NCBI RefSeq assembly: GCF_900167955.1
Contig: NZ_FUYK01000007.1
Coordinates: 1-64,000 of the forward strand
Origin: Candidatus Nitrosotalea bavarica
GTDB taxonomy: Archaea > Thermoproteota > Nitrososphaeria > Nitrososphaerales > Nitrosopumilaceae
Direction of reading: 5' to 3'
Length of the DNA: 64,000 bases
Shown piece after piece: positions 1-9,118 of the stretch (the first letter of the stretch is position 1; every line of letters begins with the position of its first letter). A program made the translations under genes and the position numbers. Below the pieces are notes generated by a model. That model saw only the letters and a list, made by a program, of their open reading frames with translations. It searched no databases and had not been told where the DNA came from.

Positions 1-429
1 CAAAATCATAGCTCCTACAAATATTAATATTGCAGGTAAAGTGATTTCTGAAACTCGTGTATCTCCTATGGTGATAGACAATTGTACAGGTTTCTCAGAA
101 AGATTAGTTAATTCCAATGTGACTTGATCATTGTGTTCAAAATGAAAGTAGTCGACAGTTACTTTATTAGTTATCTTTCTTATATCTAGAAAATTTCCAT
201 GTGAATCAATTACCTTGGCAAGAATATTATTTTGATAACTCTCTGAAGATATTAAATAAAACCCAATTCCATTTCCTTCAACTTTTAATGACGTGGTACC
301 AACCTCAGAATTTCCCAATTGAAAACTGTCTATACTTTTGTTAGCTTCTGATAAGATAACTCCAGCCCAAATTGATCCTGATATGATCAATATTATTCCT
401 ATGTGAAATAAAGAAATCGGAAGTCTCAT
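1..429 (-). CDS. Hypothetical membrane-anchored protein (C-terminus cut by window edge)
   Basis: This open frame runs off the left edge of the window. Translating the minus strand from the ATG at 427-429 gives at least 143 residues without a stop. The start, MRLPISLFHIGIILIISG, is a short N-tail followed by a hydrophobic helix, then a soluble beta-rich region of about 90 residues, then a second hydrophobic stretch (LPAILIFVGAMIL) at the edge. The architecture matches the 168-residue protein at 43786-44292: TM, beta domain, TM. The two are probably members of one uncharacterised family. The start codon lies 41 bp from the end of the tRNA-Arg gene on the same strand. Function unknown. Confidence 0.7.
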   Translation of the reverse strand, partial: MRLPISLFHIGIILIISGSIWAGVILSEANKSIDSFQLGNSEVGTTSLKVEGNGIGFYLISSESYQNNILAKVIDSHGNFLDIRKITNKVTVDYFHFEHNDQVTLELTNLSEKPVQLSITIGDTRVSEITLPAILIFVGAMIL

Positions 430-470
430 AATTATAATGTGTAACAAAGTCTATCTATTTATAATATCGA

Positions 471-544
471 GGGCCCGGTGGGATTCGAACCCACGACCTG
501 ATGGTCCGAAGCCATCCGCACTATCCGGGCTATGCAACGGGTCC
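471..544 (-). tRNA. tRNA-Arg (anticodon TCG)
   Basis: The minus strand folds as a 74-nt cloverleaf. The anticodon stem GATGG/CCATC holds loop CTTCGGA, so the anticodon is TCG. The T arm is GTGGG-TTCGAAT-CCCAC and the D stem is GCAT/GTGC. No intron and no encoded CCA. The acceptor stem GGACCCG/CGGGCCC has one A-C mismatch at position 3:70, and the base in the discriminator position is U; both are odd (see findings). The isotype call depends only on the clear anticodon loop. Confidence 0.93.
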
Positions 545-587
545 GATCAAGTAAGAATTTAACGGGGCTAAATATCTGTCTAGGTAA

Positions 588-1760
588 TTGAAAATATCAC
601 AAAGAGTAGCAGGAGTAGAATATGCAATACGGGATATTGCACTAGAAGCTAGGAAACTACAAAAGGAAGGCAAGAAAATTACCTATCTTAACATAGGTGA
701 CCCTCTCCAGTATGGATTTCAGCCTCCTGATAGAGTTAAAGAAGCACTTGTCAAAGCTGTTAAGGAAGGCCAAAATTATTATGCATCTTCCGAAGGTCTG
801 CCAGAATTACGTGAAGCAATATCAAAAAAAGAGGCAGTAAAGGGTCTTAGGGTTTTTGAAGATGATGTATTGGTAACAAATGGAGTCTCTGAAGGCCTTG
901 AGATGGTTATGGCATCGATTGTGGAACAAGGCGATGAAGTGCTAATTCCAGGTCCGTACTATCCTCCTTATGCGTCATATGTAAGATTATTTGGAGGAAA
1001 ACCAATTGAATTTTTGGTAGATCTACACAAATCCACTCCTGATCTAGATGATATTAGATCAAAAATTACCTCTAAAACTGTTGCAATATGTCTTATCAGC
1101 CCCAATAATCCCACTGGTGTGGTATTTAGTGAGAAATCTCTAAAAGATTTAGTTGATTTGGCTAATGAGCATGATCTCTACATTATCTGTGATGAGATAT
1201 ATGATCAAATAGTCTTTGACGAAAAATTCACAGGTATAGGAAAAGTTAGCGGTGATTCTCCTATAATTTTGTTGAATGGATTTTCCAAAGTTCACCTAAT
1301 GTCTGGTTGGCGAATAGGGTATATTGCATTTAACCAATCAAAAAAACTAGAACTATTACGAGAGAATGTACCCAAGTTATCTAGGGTAAGAATTGCTACC
1401 AACTTGCCAGTACAATATGCTGCACTAGAATCGCTCAAAGGACCGCAAGATTATATAACAAAATTTGTTTCTGAACTCAAAAAAAGACGAGATTACACCA
1501 TCAAGAGATTAAATGATATGAATGGAATCAGCTGTTCTAACCCAAAAGGAGCATTTTATGCATTTCCAAAGATTGAAGATAACAAGTATAGTTCTGACAA
1601 GGAATTTGTAATACAATTATTGAAAACAACTGGTATTCTGACAGTTCATGGATCTGGATTTGGAACTCAATATGGCACTGGCCACTTTAGAATGGTTTTC
1701 TTGCCTGAAATACCGCTACTAGAAGAAGCTTTGAATAAAATCGAAAAATTTGTTGCCTAG
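588..1760 (+). CDS. Class I/II pyridoxal-phosphate aminotransferase (alanine/aspartate type)
   Basis: A 390-residue fold-type I aminotransferase that moves an amino group between an amino acid and a 2-oxo acid in the cytoplasm. The Schiff-base lysine is K234 in NGFSKVHLMSGWRIGY, where the following GWR(I)GY is typical of the family. PNNPTG (substrate/PLP binding) and CDEIYD (the PLP ring-nitrogen Asp) are present upstream. Length is normal. Start is a TTG at 588, with TTTAAC about 28 nt upstream, consistent with a leaderless mRNA. The 3' end overlaps the convergent PPOX gene by 4 bp. Alanine:pyruvate or aspartate specificity cannot be told from sequence alone. Confidence 0.9.
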   Translation: MKISQRVAGVEYAIRDIALEARKLQKEGKKITYLNIGDPLQYGFQPPDRVKEALVKAVKEGQNYYASSEGLPELREAISKKEAVKGLRVFEDDVLVTNGVSEGLEMVMASIVEQGDEVLIPGPYYPPYASYVRLFGGKPIEFLVDLHKSTPDLDDIRSKITSKTVAICLISPNNPTGVVFSEKSLKDLVDLANEHDLYIICDEIYDQIVFDEKFTGIGKVSGDSPIILLNGFSKVHLMSGWRIGYIAFNQSKKLELLRENVPKLSRVRIATNLPVQYAALESLKGPQDYITKFVSELKKRRDYTIKRLNDMNGISCSNPKGAFYAFPKIEDNKYSSDKEFVIQLLKTTGILTVHGSGFGTQYGTGHFRMVFLPEIPLLEEALNKIEKFVA

Positions 1761-2155
1761 TATTTCCAATTTGTAATCTTTTTGGGAGTTATTTCTATGA
1801 TACAATCAGTTTGGTGTAAAAGTTGCTGGGCAGATTGATTTCTCATATTCTTAAAATACCGAAGTAGGATTTTTTCTGTTAATTGTTTAACTATGTCTGC
1901 TTTCAAAATTAGTTTAGCTCTTCCAATTCCCGTCATTCCAACTATATCAGGAGATTTTATCCCAATGTCAATACAAAATGAGACCTTTGAATTCTTTTTG
2001 ATGTTTTTTGCTTTTCTTGTCTTTGTGTTGGTTCCTACATAGAATTTGTCGTTATCATACATGTACCAGACAGGAACAATGTGAGGATTTCCAGAGGGAC
2101 CTATTGTAGCAAGACGTAGAATCTTTTGTGATTTGAGAAATTCTTTACTCCTCAT
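1757..2155 (-). CDS. Pyridoxamine 5'-phosphate oxidase-like (PPOX) flavin/F420-binding protein
   Basis: A 132-residue split-barrel protein of the PPOX superfamily, which binds FMN, F420 or haem. Recognisable parts are the N-terminal LATIGPSGNPHIVPVWYMYD strand-turn-strand, YVGTNTKTRKAKNIKKNSKVSF and the later GIGRAKL strand, in the order usual for the family. Its start overlaps the end of a small membrane protein gene by 11 bp, and an F420:NADP reductase gene lies just upstream on the same strand. F420 is therefore a plausible cofactor (inference). True PdxH activity is unlikely because the protein is much shorter than PdxH. Confidence 0.82.
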   Translation of the reverse strand: MRSKEFLKSQKILRLATIGPSGNPHIVPVWYMYDNDKFYVGTNTKTRKAKNIKKNSKVSFCIDIGIKSPDIVGMTGIGRAKLILKADIVKQLTEKILLRYFKNMRNQSAQQLLHQTDCIIEITPKKITNWKY

Positions 2156-2369
2156 AATTTTCTCCCCTTAAACCTAAAACAATGAGAAATCCTGCAATTC
2201 CAAATATTCCTATTGATATCTTTTCACTTGTTATGTCGGATGATGTAAAAAAGTCCGCAGTAAAATCTGGTCCCCAAATAAACAAATCTCTCACTATGGG
2301 AATTACAGCTACAACAAGGAACAATACACCCATTGCTGTAAACCAATTTTTTCTTCTAACTTTACCCAT
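2145..2369 (-). CDS. Small two-helix membrane protein, unknown function
   Basis: A 74-residue protein with two predicted membrane helices, about residues 11-26 (AMGVLFLVVAVIPIVR) and 51-66 (KISIGIFGIAGFLIVLGLRG), joined by an acidic/Ser-rich loop. The N-terminus is basic (MGKVRRKNW), which suggests it faces the cytoplasm. It sits between npdG (22 bp upstream) and the PPOX gene (11-bp overlap), so it is probably co-transcribed with them. No recognised domain. The ORF in the opposite frame over the same bases has no protein-like features. Confidence 0.68.
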   Translation of the reverse strand: MGKVRRKNWFTAMGVLFLVVAVIPIVRDLFIWGPDFTADFFTSSDITSEKISIGIFGIAGFLIVLGLRGENYEE

Positions 2370-2391
2370 GATAATATTTGTAAAATAGTAA

Positions 2392-3063
2392 CTAGATTAT
2401 CTTTATGCCTGGATTCTTCATCTTGTTCTTTATCATTGCATTAAGGAGAATGGGAGTTGCCACTTCAGCTAGATATGACAAAGAACCAGGTCCTAATAAT
2501 ATTGGTCTAAGATTTTTTATCTCTGTTATTAACTGACGTACTATATTGATTGAATCATCAGAGTCTCCGCAAACAAAAATGTCTGAATCCAGTACGAGTT
2601 TAGGATCAATTAGTTTTTTCTCGGATATGGTGTGAAATGCAGATACTAACTTTGATTTATTTTTCATATGTTTTTGTACCAATTCAAACGCTGATGGTTT
2701 CTTGTCTTTAAAAGAAATAAATTCAAAACCAGCATCAGTCTTTGTCAAGGGAACTATCGGTGATATCACTGTGCAATCATCTCTCACATTAGGTAAAAGT
2801 TGAGAACAAATCATATCGATATTTTCATATGGAATTGATAGAACTAGAACATCACTTTCTCTTGCAACTGCAGTATTGTCTTTTCCAGAAATATTGCCTT
2901 TGAAAGAGCCATATTCTTTTTGCGCAAGCTCTGAATATTCTTTAGCTGCTTCTTCTGCCTTGGCAGTTTCTCTAGAACCTATTGTAATATCATGATTTTC
3001 ACACCATCTTAAAGCAAATCCTTTACCCATTCCACCAGTTCCACCAATTATCCCAATCTTCAT
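2392..3063 (-). CDS. npdG: NADPH-dependent F420 reductase (F420H2:NADP oxidoreductase)
   Basis: Transfers hydride between coenzyme F420 and NADP. The N-terminus MKIGIIGGTGGMGKGFALRW is a Rossmann GxGxxG-type loop in the form typical of NpdG, and TIGSRE follows at the end of beta-2, where NADP 2'-phosphate is bound. VLVLSIPYENI and SAFHTIS are also family segments. At 223 residues the size is normal. I choose the ATG at 3061-3063; a frame-open ATG 18 bp upstream would add MPVQHF before the first beta strand, which is not expected. It heads a three-gene minus-strand set and is divergent from the phosphatase at 3107. Confidence 0.88.
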   Translation of the reverse strand: MKIGIIGGTGGMGKGFALRWCENHDITIGSRETAKAEEAAKEYSELAQKEYGSFKGNISGKDNTAVARESDVLVLSIPYENIDMICSQLLPNVRDDCTVISPIVPLTKTDAGFEFISFKDKKPSAFELVQKHMKNKSKLVSAFHTISEKKLIDPKLVLDSDIFVCGDSDDSINIVRQLITEIKNLRPILLGPGSLSYLAEVATPILLNAMIKNKMKNPGIKII

Positions 3064-3106
3064 GAAATGTTGAACAGGCAATGTTATTATTATCTTTATT
3101 CAATAA

Positions 3107-3739
3107 ATGCAATCATTATTGACATTATTTCTTTTTCTACGACATGGTCAAGCCAAAAATAATGTTGAGAGGATTCTCGCTGGACGTACAAAAGGATTCC
3201 CACTTACAGAATTAGGTATTCAGCAGGCTGAAAAAATAGGAGATTTCCTTAAACCTCTCAATATCTCCAAGATATATTGTAGTCCTATAGAGAGAGCAGA
3301 ACATACTGCCAGAATAGTTGCAAATAAGATGGATTTGAGATGTGATATAGATGAAAGATTAACGGAAATAGATATGGGAACATTTACAGGAATGCATTAT
3401 GATGAAATGTTTGAAAAACACGGAAATGTTTTCTTAAAGTTCTATCAAGGTCATCCTGTTATTGAAAATAATGGTATAGAGACATTTTCAAGTGTAAAAA
3501 AACGAATTTTAGACATGGTTGATCATTGTTCAAGAAAACACAATGAAGAAACCATTTTACTTGTTACACATATGGATCCTATCAAGTCAATAATATCTAC
3601 CATTCTTCAACCTAGACCTGAATCATTATATGAAATGATAATAAGAAATGCATCTCTAACAATACTAAAAAACGACCAATCAGTCTTTTCAATGGTTGCA
3701 ATAAATTCTATGAATTCAGAAAGATATCAGCAGGAATAA
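3107..3739 (+). CDS. Histidine phosphatase family protein (phosphoglycerate mutase-like)
   Basis: A 210-residue member of the histidine phosphatase superfamily. The catalytic RHG is in FLRHGQAKNN near residues 12-14, the second motif is YCSPIERAEHTA, the acid is in LTEIDMGTFTG, and the second active-site histidine is in LLVTHMDPIKS. These mark a cofactor-independent-looking phosphatase or 2,3-bisphosphoglycerate-type mutase; the substrate cannot be assigned. Starts at the first ATG, 43 bp from the divergent npdG start, so the two promoters share a very short spacer. Confidence 0.85.
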   Translation: MQSLLTLFLFLRHGQAKNNVERILAGRTKGFPLTELGIQQAEKIGDFLKPLNISKIYCSPIERAEHTARIVANKMDLRCDIDERLTEIDMGTFTGMHYDEMFEKHGNVFLKFYQGHPVIENNGIETFSSVKKRILDMVDHCSRKHNEETILLVTHMDPIKSIISTILQPRPESLYEMIIRNASLTILKNDQSVFSMVAINSMNSERYQQE

Positions 3740-3836
3740 AATTCACGTCATTACATATTTCCTTAATTCTGTTTTAAACGAGTCTTCCTTACAATAGCAG
3801 AACCAATATCTATGGGTTAACGAAATTATCAATAGA

Positions 3837-4823
3837 TTGAAACTAATAATAATTCTCTTAATAGTTTTTACAGTTCTTGGAAATTTCTTATCATACGCAT
3901 ATGCTTTACAAATGTCTACTGATAGAGAAGTTTACTCGGAGGGTCAACCACTACTAGTCTATGGAACCGGTCTGCCAAATGAGCCGATAATTATAAGACT
4001 TTTTGCACCTGACGGTACTATAGCACAATTTGATCAGATTACGGCTGATGCTGGCGGAAACTTTGAACATATTCTAATCAGATGGCCAAATGCTACTACA
4101 ACATACACATATGGAACTTATACTGTTGAGGCAATTGCTTCAAAGGAGCAAGGGCAATCTCAAAAAATTGATGTTAAATTTGCTCCATCGACAACATTAG
4201 AAAAAATTCCCATTCAAAGAATTGTAAATGTTGTAGTATTTACCCCTCAGACTGCAGCAATTAACCAAACATTTCGAGTTTTTGTTCAAGTCACAAGTGA
4301 TGGATTGTTGGTAGCAGGTGACCCGTTGAAAATACTGGGTACCTCACACGTTCATCTTCCATCTGGTGATGTGGAAAGTCTTGCAAATTCTTTAAAGACT
4401 CTTCACCAGGGTCTCTATTATGCAGATTATACCCCTACACAAGAAGGAACATATGTTTTTCATATAGTGTACTTTGATCAGGGAACTATTTCTCATGGTT
4501 CATCTGCCACACAAGTTCTTAAACAAAACATAGAGGGAATTTCCAATCAGATATTGAAATTAAATTCTGTTCTTGATTCTACTTCGCAAGAACTTGATAA
4601 ATTAAAAACTGAGATCCAAGGATTTGGTAATGTTTTAGATACTAGTCAACAATCTATATCTGAGGCAAATCAGAACATAAACAAAAGTGTATCATCAATG
4701 TCTGATTCTGTTAAAAATATAGAGGAAGCATCTGGCCAATTTAATTCATTATTCCTTCCTGTTGTTGCTCTTATTGCAATAATTATCGCACTACAAATAA
4801 CAATTCTTGCTAGGCGACGTTAG
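3837..4823 (+). CDS. Exported Ig-like protein with coiled coil and C-terminal membrane anchor
   Basis: A 328-residue secreted protein. Residues 1-23 form a signal peptide. Residues 25-110 (MSTDREVYSEGQPLLVYGTG...) are the same Ig-like domain found in the five PEFG-CTERM proteins at 55-60 kb. A second beta domain follows to about residue 230. A Ser/Asn/Leu-heptad segment (about 232-298) looks like a coiled coil, and residues 303-323 are a membrane helix before RRR. Starts at TTG 3837. Only 5 bp separate it from the subtilase gene, so they are likely co-expressed and possibly partners outside the cell. Function unknown. Confidence 0.75.
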   Translation: MKLIIILLIVFTVLGNFLSYAYALQMSTDREVYSEGQPLLVYGTGLPNEPIIIRLFAPDGTIAQFDQITADAGGNFEHILIRWPNATTTYTYGTYTVEAIASKEQGQSQKIDVKFAPSTTLEKIPIQRIVNVVVFTPQTAAINQTFRVFVQVTSDGLLVAGDPLKILGTSHVHLPSGDVESLANSLKTLHQGLYYADYTPTQEGTYVFHIVYFDQGTISHGSSATQVLKQNIEGISNQILKLNSVLDSTSQELDKLKTEIQGFGNVLDTSQQSISEANQNINKSVSSMSDSVKNIEEASGQFNSLFLPVVALIAIIIALQITILARRR

Positions 4824-4828
4824 ACTCC

Positions 4829-7800
4829 ATGGTAAAGAATAAAAATATCATTTCAAAAACGGGATTTTTTTTGATTTGCATTTTGATGTTTTCTCTCTTT
4901 CCAAAATCGGCAATTGGTTCATACGATATAGATCTTCCAAAAATTACAACAGATGTCAACATAAATCAAGTCTCAGATCTGATAAACTTTCAACCATCTG
5001 AGAATCAAAATCAAATTAAAAGATACATTGTTTTTGGCTCCGGTTCTGTTACTGATATAGTATCACGGGCCAATCACGTTACTTATGGGGTAGATTTGGA
5101 TCATGGATCTTTTGCTATGGGTTTTTTTAATCAGGATGAAGTATCAAATTTAAAATTAAATGGATATAACGTAATGGAGGATTTACCCTTAGAATTTGAC
5201 TCTCTAAAATCTGATCTCCCTATAACTGAGGTTTCAAGAGTCGATCAAATTCTAGGCTCTGACAAAGTTTTTGACAATTATGGATATACTGGAAATGGCA
5301 TCAATATAGGAATAGTAGATACTGGAACTGATTTTTCAAATCCTGATATGAGGGATTCTATAGCTCGTGATAAGAATAACATTCCTGTAATGATTGATGC
5401 CGATGGTCAAGGAATTGTACTAACAAATGCAACATTTGTTGCAAATATCAATAGTAAAGGAATAATACAAAATTATACAAAATCTATTCCAAAAAATGTA
5501 ACATCTTCTGTTTATGTAACTTCAAAAGGAGTATTTCTTGATTTGAATAAAAAAGGTAAGGGAACATATGTTCAAGTCTATAACTCTCTATACCCAAAAG
5601 GAGGTAATCCTGTCTTGAATGGAACTGTCTCAGACGACTATAAGATAGGAAAAGATCCAAAACACTTTATTGTTTCCAAAAGTGGCGTGTACCATTTTGG
5701 TATGATATATGAGAGTATATCTTTTGGCCAATTATTTAGACTGCAAACGGTACCCGTTCTTGTCGTTGATTCAAACATTCCAGGTTTGTATGATACAATA
5801 ATTGCAGACATGTCAGATTCTTGGAAAGACTTTGAAAAATTCGATAATCCTATTTTGCCAAAATATGATTTTGATTTTACCGATGAAAAACCCACCACCT
5901 TAGGGGACGGAAACGAGTATCTTGTATATGATTCAAACCATGATGGCAAATCAGACTATAGTGCAGGAACAGTGGGGGCACATGTGTTGGATGTGTATGG
6001 AGTAATTGCAAAACCGTCTCTAGTTAACAAAAATTTAGGGGCAATCAATGGTACACTTCTTCCTCCACTTGATCCTCATGGAAATTTCTTTGGAATAATG
6101 TACGATTATGGAGGTCATGGAACAGGAACAGCTGGTTCTATTGTATCTGTTGGCAAAGAAAGTTATGATGTGTATTCCACGTCAACAAAATATCACATAA
6201 GAGGAGTAGCTTCTGGTGCAAAAATAGTTCCAATCAAGGCACTTTGGTTAGGTGATGCAATTTACGGTTGGCTATGGGCAGCAGGATTTGATCAAGAAAA
6301 AAATCAATGGAAGTATTCGGGTAATCCTAGAGTGGATGTTCTGTCAAATAGTTGGGGGATATCGACTTTTCCTGCACTTCAATCAGTTCCGGGACTTGAC
6401 GTACAATCACTTTTACTTGGTGCACTTGCCGTTCCTCATTCTCTTGATGTAAATTATCCTGGAATATTGGTAGTTAACAGTGCTGGAAATGCAGGGCCAG
6501 GTTATGGAACTCTGGGAACGCCTGATGCTGCACCATTTGGTATAACTGTTGGTGCGGTGACTGACAATGTTTTTGTTGGATATGGGCCATTCAAGAACCA
6601 ACCAAGATTTGGTAACAATACTTCTCATTATGGTGAGGTATCTGGATTTTCCAGTAGAGGGCCATCCCTAATAGGAGATCCTAAACCAGATCTGATGGCG
6701 ATAGGAGAATATAGCTATACTCCTACATCGGTGTCACAAATTAGTAAAAATAGTACTGGTGAATATGGATTGTTTGGAGGAACCAGCTTGGCAGCACCTC
6801 TAGTGGCAGGTTCCGCAGCTATTCTTATGGAGAGTCTAAAAGATAACAACATCCCTTACAATTCTTTTACAATAAAAAATATTCTCATGTCAACTGCGAC
6901 TGATTTGGGTAATGATCCTTTCACACAAGGCTCTGGATTGGTAAACATAACAAGAGCCATTGATTTTGTGCTAGGAAACAATGATGTCTTTGAAGTTTAT
7001 AATGATGCATCATACTATAACACAAAGAAAATCTTGGATCCTGCTTTGCGTACAATGAACTCATCTTCTGTGGGTTTGAAGAAAATCCAACTTACAAATT
7101 CCTCATTGCCAGAAACATCTTGGTTTGGAGGTAGATTGTTTCCGGGAGATAGAACATCTGCTACTTTCACAATAGTAAATCCAACAAATCATACTCTAGA
7201 AGTAGATATTCAACCACAAAAACTTGGATTGATAAAACTTGATACTTATAACGGAACAACTCAAGTACGATTACAGGATCCACTCATAAAAAAATCAGGA
7301 GTGTATAGACCGAATTACATTCCGTTACAAGAAATACAAAATCATGCAAGTCTTGCATCTTTTTTTGAAAAAACAAAACCTATTCCAGATAATGTTTCCC
7401 TATTGGTTCTTGATTTGACATCTCCATTTTCACAATTTATGAACTCATCTGCAAAAACATATGCTGATGACATGAAGATTTCATCATTGTATCTGTATGA
7501 TTGGAATACAAAAAATGATAGTTCCATACCTGCCTCTCAAGATCTCTCTTTGATTAATAGAGGCGGTGCATGGGGAACTGTGCAAGAACTCCGAGTCTCA
7601 GAACCTGCAGCACAGATAAAACACACCCCATTAGTTGGAATTTATCCAGTTCCTACTAGATACTCCTATTGGACTGGAGATACAAAGAAAAATTCAACAT
7701 CATCTGATTTTACTTTGACTGCAAGTTATTATAAAAAAATATCATGGAATGATATATGGTTAAATTCAAAAAATATTCAGATCAAACCTCATGGAACCGC

Positions 7801-9079
7801 TAAGGTTATAGCTACTCTAATTGTTCCTTCAGATGAGACTCCTGGACTGTATCAAGATTTTATCAACTTTAAAGATGATTTGCATACAGTTAATGTTCCC
7901 GTATCATATGCTGTAATGAAAAAACTTCAACCAAAAGATCTGCCTACTGTAATACAAGGGCAAAATGGTGATGCACTATATGGAAATGGGTACATTGGAG
8001 GGGGATTTGATATGGCAAATAGATACAACGCAGGAGATTGGCGTCAATATTATTTTGATGTCACTGATAAGACAATTAATTCAGTAGCAATGAATCTTTC
8101 TTGGAAAGATCCTGATACAAATCTATCCGTATTTTTAATAGATCCACAAGGAAGAATTATTCAAACAAACTCTCCACCTGGTGTACTTGGACAATTTCAA
8201 GGATGGCCAACTGGTGATTGGCTAGGACCAAGCCCGGTCTTTAGTGAGGGTGGTGGATTTTATCCAATAAAAAATACGGATGCGACATCTACTGTATTAT
8301 TTGCTTCTCTAAACCAAACTGGAGTTTATTCATTATTGATACATGCGCCATTATTTGGTGGAAGATCAATTGCAGAACCTGTAACGATTACTACTAAATT
8401 CTCTACACTCTTGCCAATAGAATCACCGCCTCAGTTGATTCTAGATATCCCACTTTTCATAAATAGTAATTATACAATTAATCCAAAAATAATAGGTGAT
8501 AGTATTGAGAATAAAGAATATTATCTTGACAACGAGACAGCACAGATAATTGATCAAGAAAAACTAACAGAAGACATACGAAATCTTTCAGAAGGAGAAC
8601 ATGATCTTAAATTTGTAATAACAGATACTGTTGGGCATAGTATATCCAAAGAGTTTAAATTTGTAATAGACAATACTCCGCCAGAGATTATTTTACAATC
8701 ACCAAAGAATTATTCTGTAGTTTCTGGAGTGGTCAATATTGATTTGGATGTGAATGAATTGAATCTTGCACAAAAAGACTGGTTGACTATAAAAACCCCT
8801 AAACAGATTTTCCACGATGTTAAAAGTATCCAATTTGATACCACATCTCTTGCCAATGGAAATTATACCATTGAAGCTATGGCAAAAGACCGGGCGGGAA
8901 ATATAAAAATGGCAAATATTGTGTTAACCGTAGACAATTCTAGTCTTGGCATATCATCCCCTAGTCAACATAACAGCGATCAGAATTTTACAACCTTGAT
9001 TGAAATTGTACTAGGAATTGCCATAGCGTTAACAATAACCGTTTTTACTTTGAAAAAATTAAAAATTTCAAAAAGTTAG
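4829..9079 (+). CDS. Large cell-surface subtilisin-like serine protease (S8, pyrolysin/TPP II-like layout)
   Basis: A 1416-residue secreted S8 protease. A signal peptide (about 1-30) is followed by a propeptide-like region. The triad is D164 (GIVDTGTD), H430 (GGHGTG) and S653 (GGTSLAAP), with oxyanion Asn N554 (NSAGN). Asp and His are about 266 residues apart, far more than in subtilisin, so a large domain is inserted there, as in pyrolysin and tripeptidyl peptidase II. Beta-rich modules follow, including a bacterial-Ig-like segment (VIDNTPPEIILQSP). A membrane helix near 1388-1407 and a basic KKLKISKS tail complete it. It is probably anchored facing outward; substrates unknown. Confidence 0.93.
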   Translation: MVKNKNIISKTGFFLICILMFSLFPKSAIGSYDIDLPKITTDVNINQVSDLINFQPSENQNQIKRYIVFGSGSVTDIVSRANHVTYGVDLDHGSFAMGFFNQDEVSNLKLNGYNVMEDLPLEFDSLKSDLPITEVSRVDQILGSDKVFDNYGYTGNGINIGIVDTGTDFSNPDMRDSIARDKNNIPVMIDADGQGIVLTNATFVANINSKGIIQNYTKSIPKNVTSSVYVTSKGVFLDLNKKGKGTYVQVYNSLYPKGGNPVLNGTVSDDYKIGKDPKHFIVSKSGVYHFGMIYESISFGQLFRLQTVPVLVVDSNIPGLYDTIIADMSDSWKDFEKFDNPILPKYDFDFTDEKPTTLGDGNEYLVYDSNHDGKSDYSAGTVGAHVLDVYGVIAKPSLVNKNLGAINGTLLPPLDPHGNFFGIMYDYGGHGTGTAGSIVSVGKESYDVYSTSTKYHIRGVASGAKIVPIKALWLGDAIYGWLWAAGFDQEKNQWKYSGNPRVDVLSNSWGISTFPALQSVPGLDVQSLLLGALAVPHSLDVNYPGILVVNSAGNAGPGYGTLGTPDAAPFGITVGAVTDNVFVGYGPFKNQPRFGNNTSHYGEVSGFSSRGPSLIGDPKPDLMAIGEYSYTPTSVSQISKNSTGEYGLFGGTSLAAPLVAGSAAILMESLKDNNIPYNSFTIKNILMSTATDLGNDPFTQGSGLVNITRAIDFVLGNNDVFEVYNDASYYNTKKILDPALRTMNSSSVGLKKIQLTNSSLPETSWFGGRLFPGDRTSATFTIVNPTNHTLEVDIQPQKLGLIKLDTYNGTTQVRLQDPLIKKSGVYRPNYIPLQEIQNHASLASFFEKTKPIPDNVSLLVLDLTSPFSQFMNSSAKTYADDMKISSLYLYDWNTKNDSSIPASQDLSLINRGGAWGTVQELRVSEPAAQIKHTPLVGIYPVPTRYSYWTGDTKKNSTSSDFTLTASYYKKISWNDIWLNSKNIQIKPHGTAKVIATLIVPSDETPGLYQDFINFKDDLHTVNVPVSYAVMKKLQPKDLPTVIQGQNGDALYGNGYIGGGFDMANRYNAGDWRQYYFDVTDKTINSVAMNLSWKDPDTNLSVFLIDPQGRIIQTNSPPGVLGQFQGWPTGDWLGPSPVFSEGGGFYPIKNTDATSTVLFASLNQTGVYSLLIHAPLFGGRSIAEPVTITTKFSTLLPIESPPQLILDIPLFINSNYTINPKIIGDSIENKEYYLDNETAQIIDQEKLTEDIRNLSEGEHDLKFVITDTVGHSISKEFKFVIDNTPPEIILQSPKNYSVVSGVVNIDLDVNELNLAQKDWLTIKTPKQIFHDVKSIQFDTTSLANGNYTIEAMAKDRAGNIKMANIVLTVDNSSLGISSPSQHNSDQNFTTLIEIVLGIAIALTITVFTLKKLKISKS

Positions 9080-9085
9080 ACAAGG

Positions 9086-9093
9086 TTTATATG
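9086..9093 (+). promoter_or_regulatory. TATA box for the complex III operon
   Basis: TTTATATG is centred about 29 nt before the ATG of the Rieske gene. With normal archaeal spacing this puts the transcription start at or next to the A of the ATG, so the operon mRNA is probably leaderless. No Shine-Dalgarno sequence is needed or seen. Confidence 0.65.
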
Positions 9094-9118
9094 CAATTTT
9101 TCCGAAACGGAGCTTTGA

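Noticed and set aside
5638-5949. Minus-strand 103-codon frame inside the subtilase gene
   Set aside because: Shadow of a clearly coding, continuous protease frame; unlikely composition and no recognised motif.
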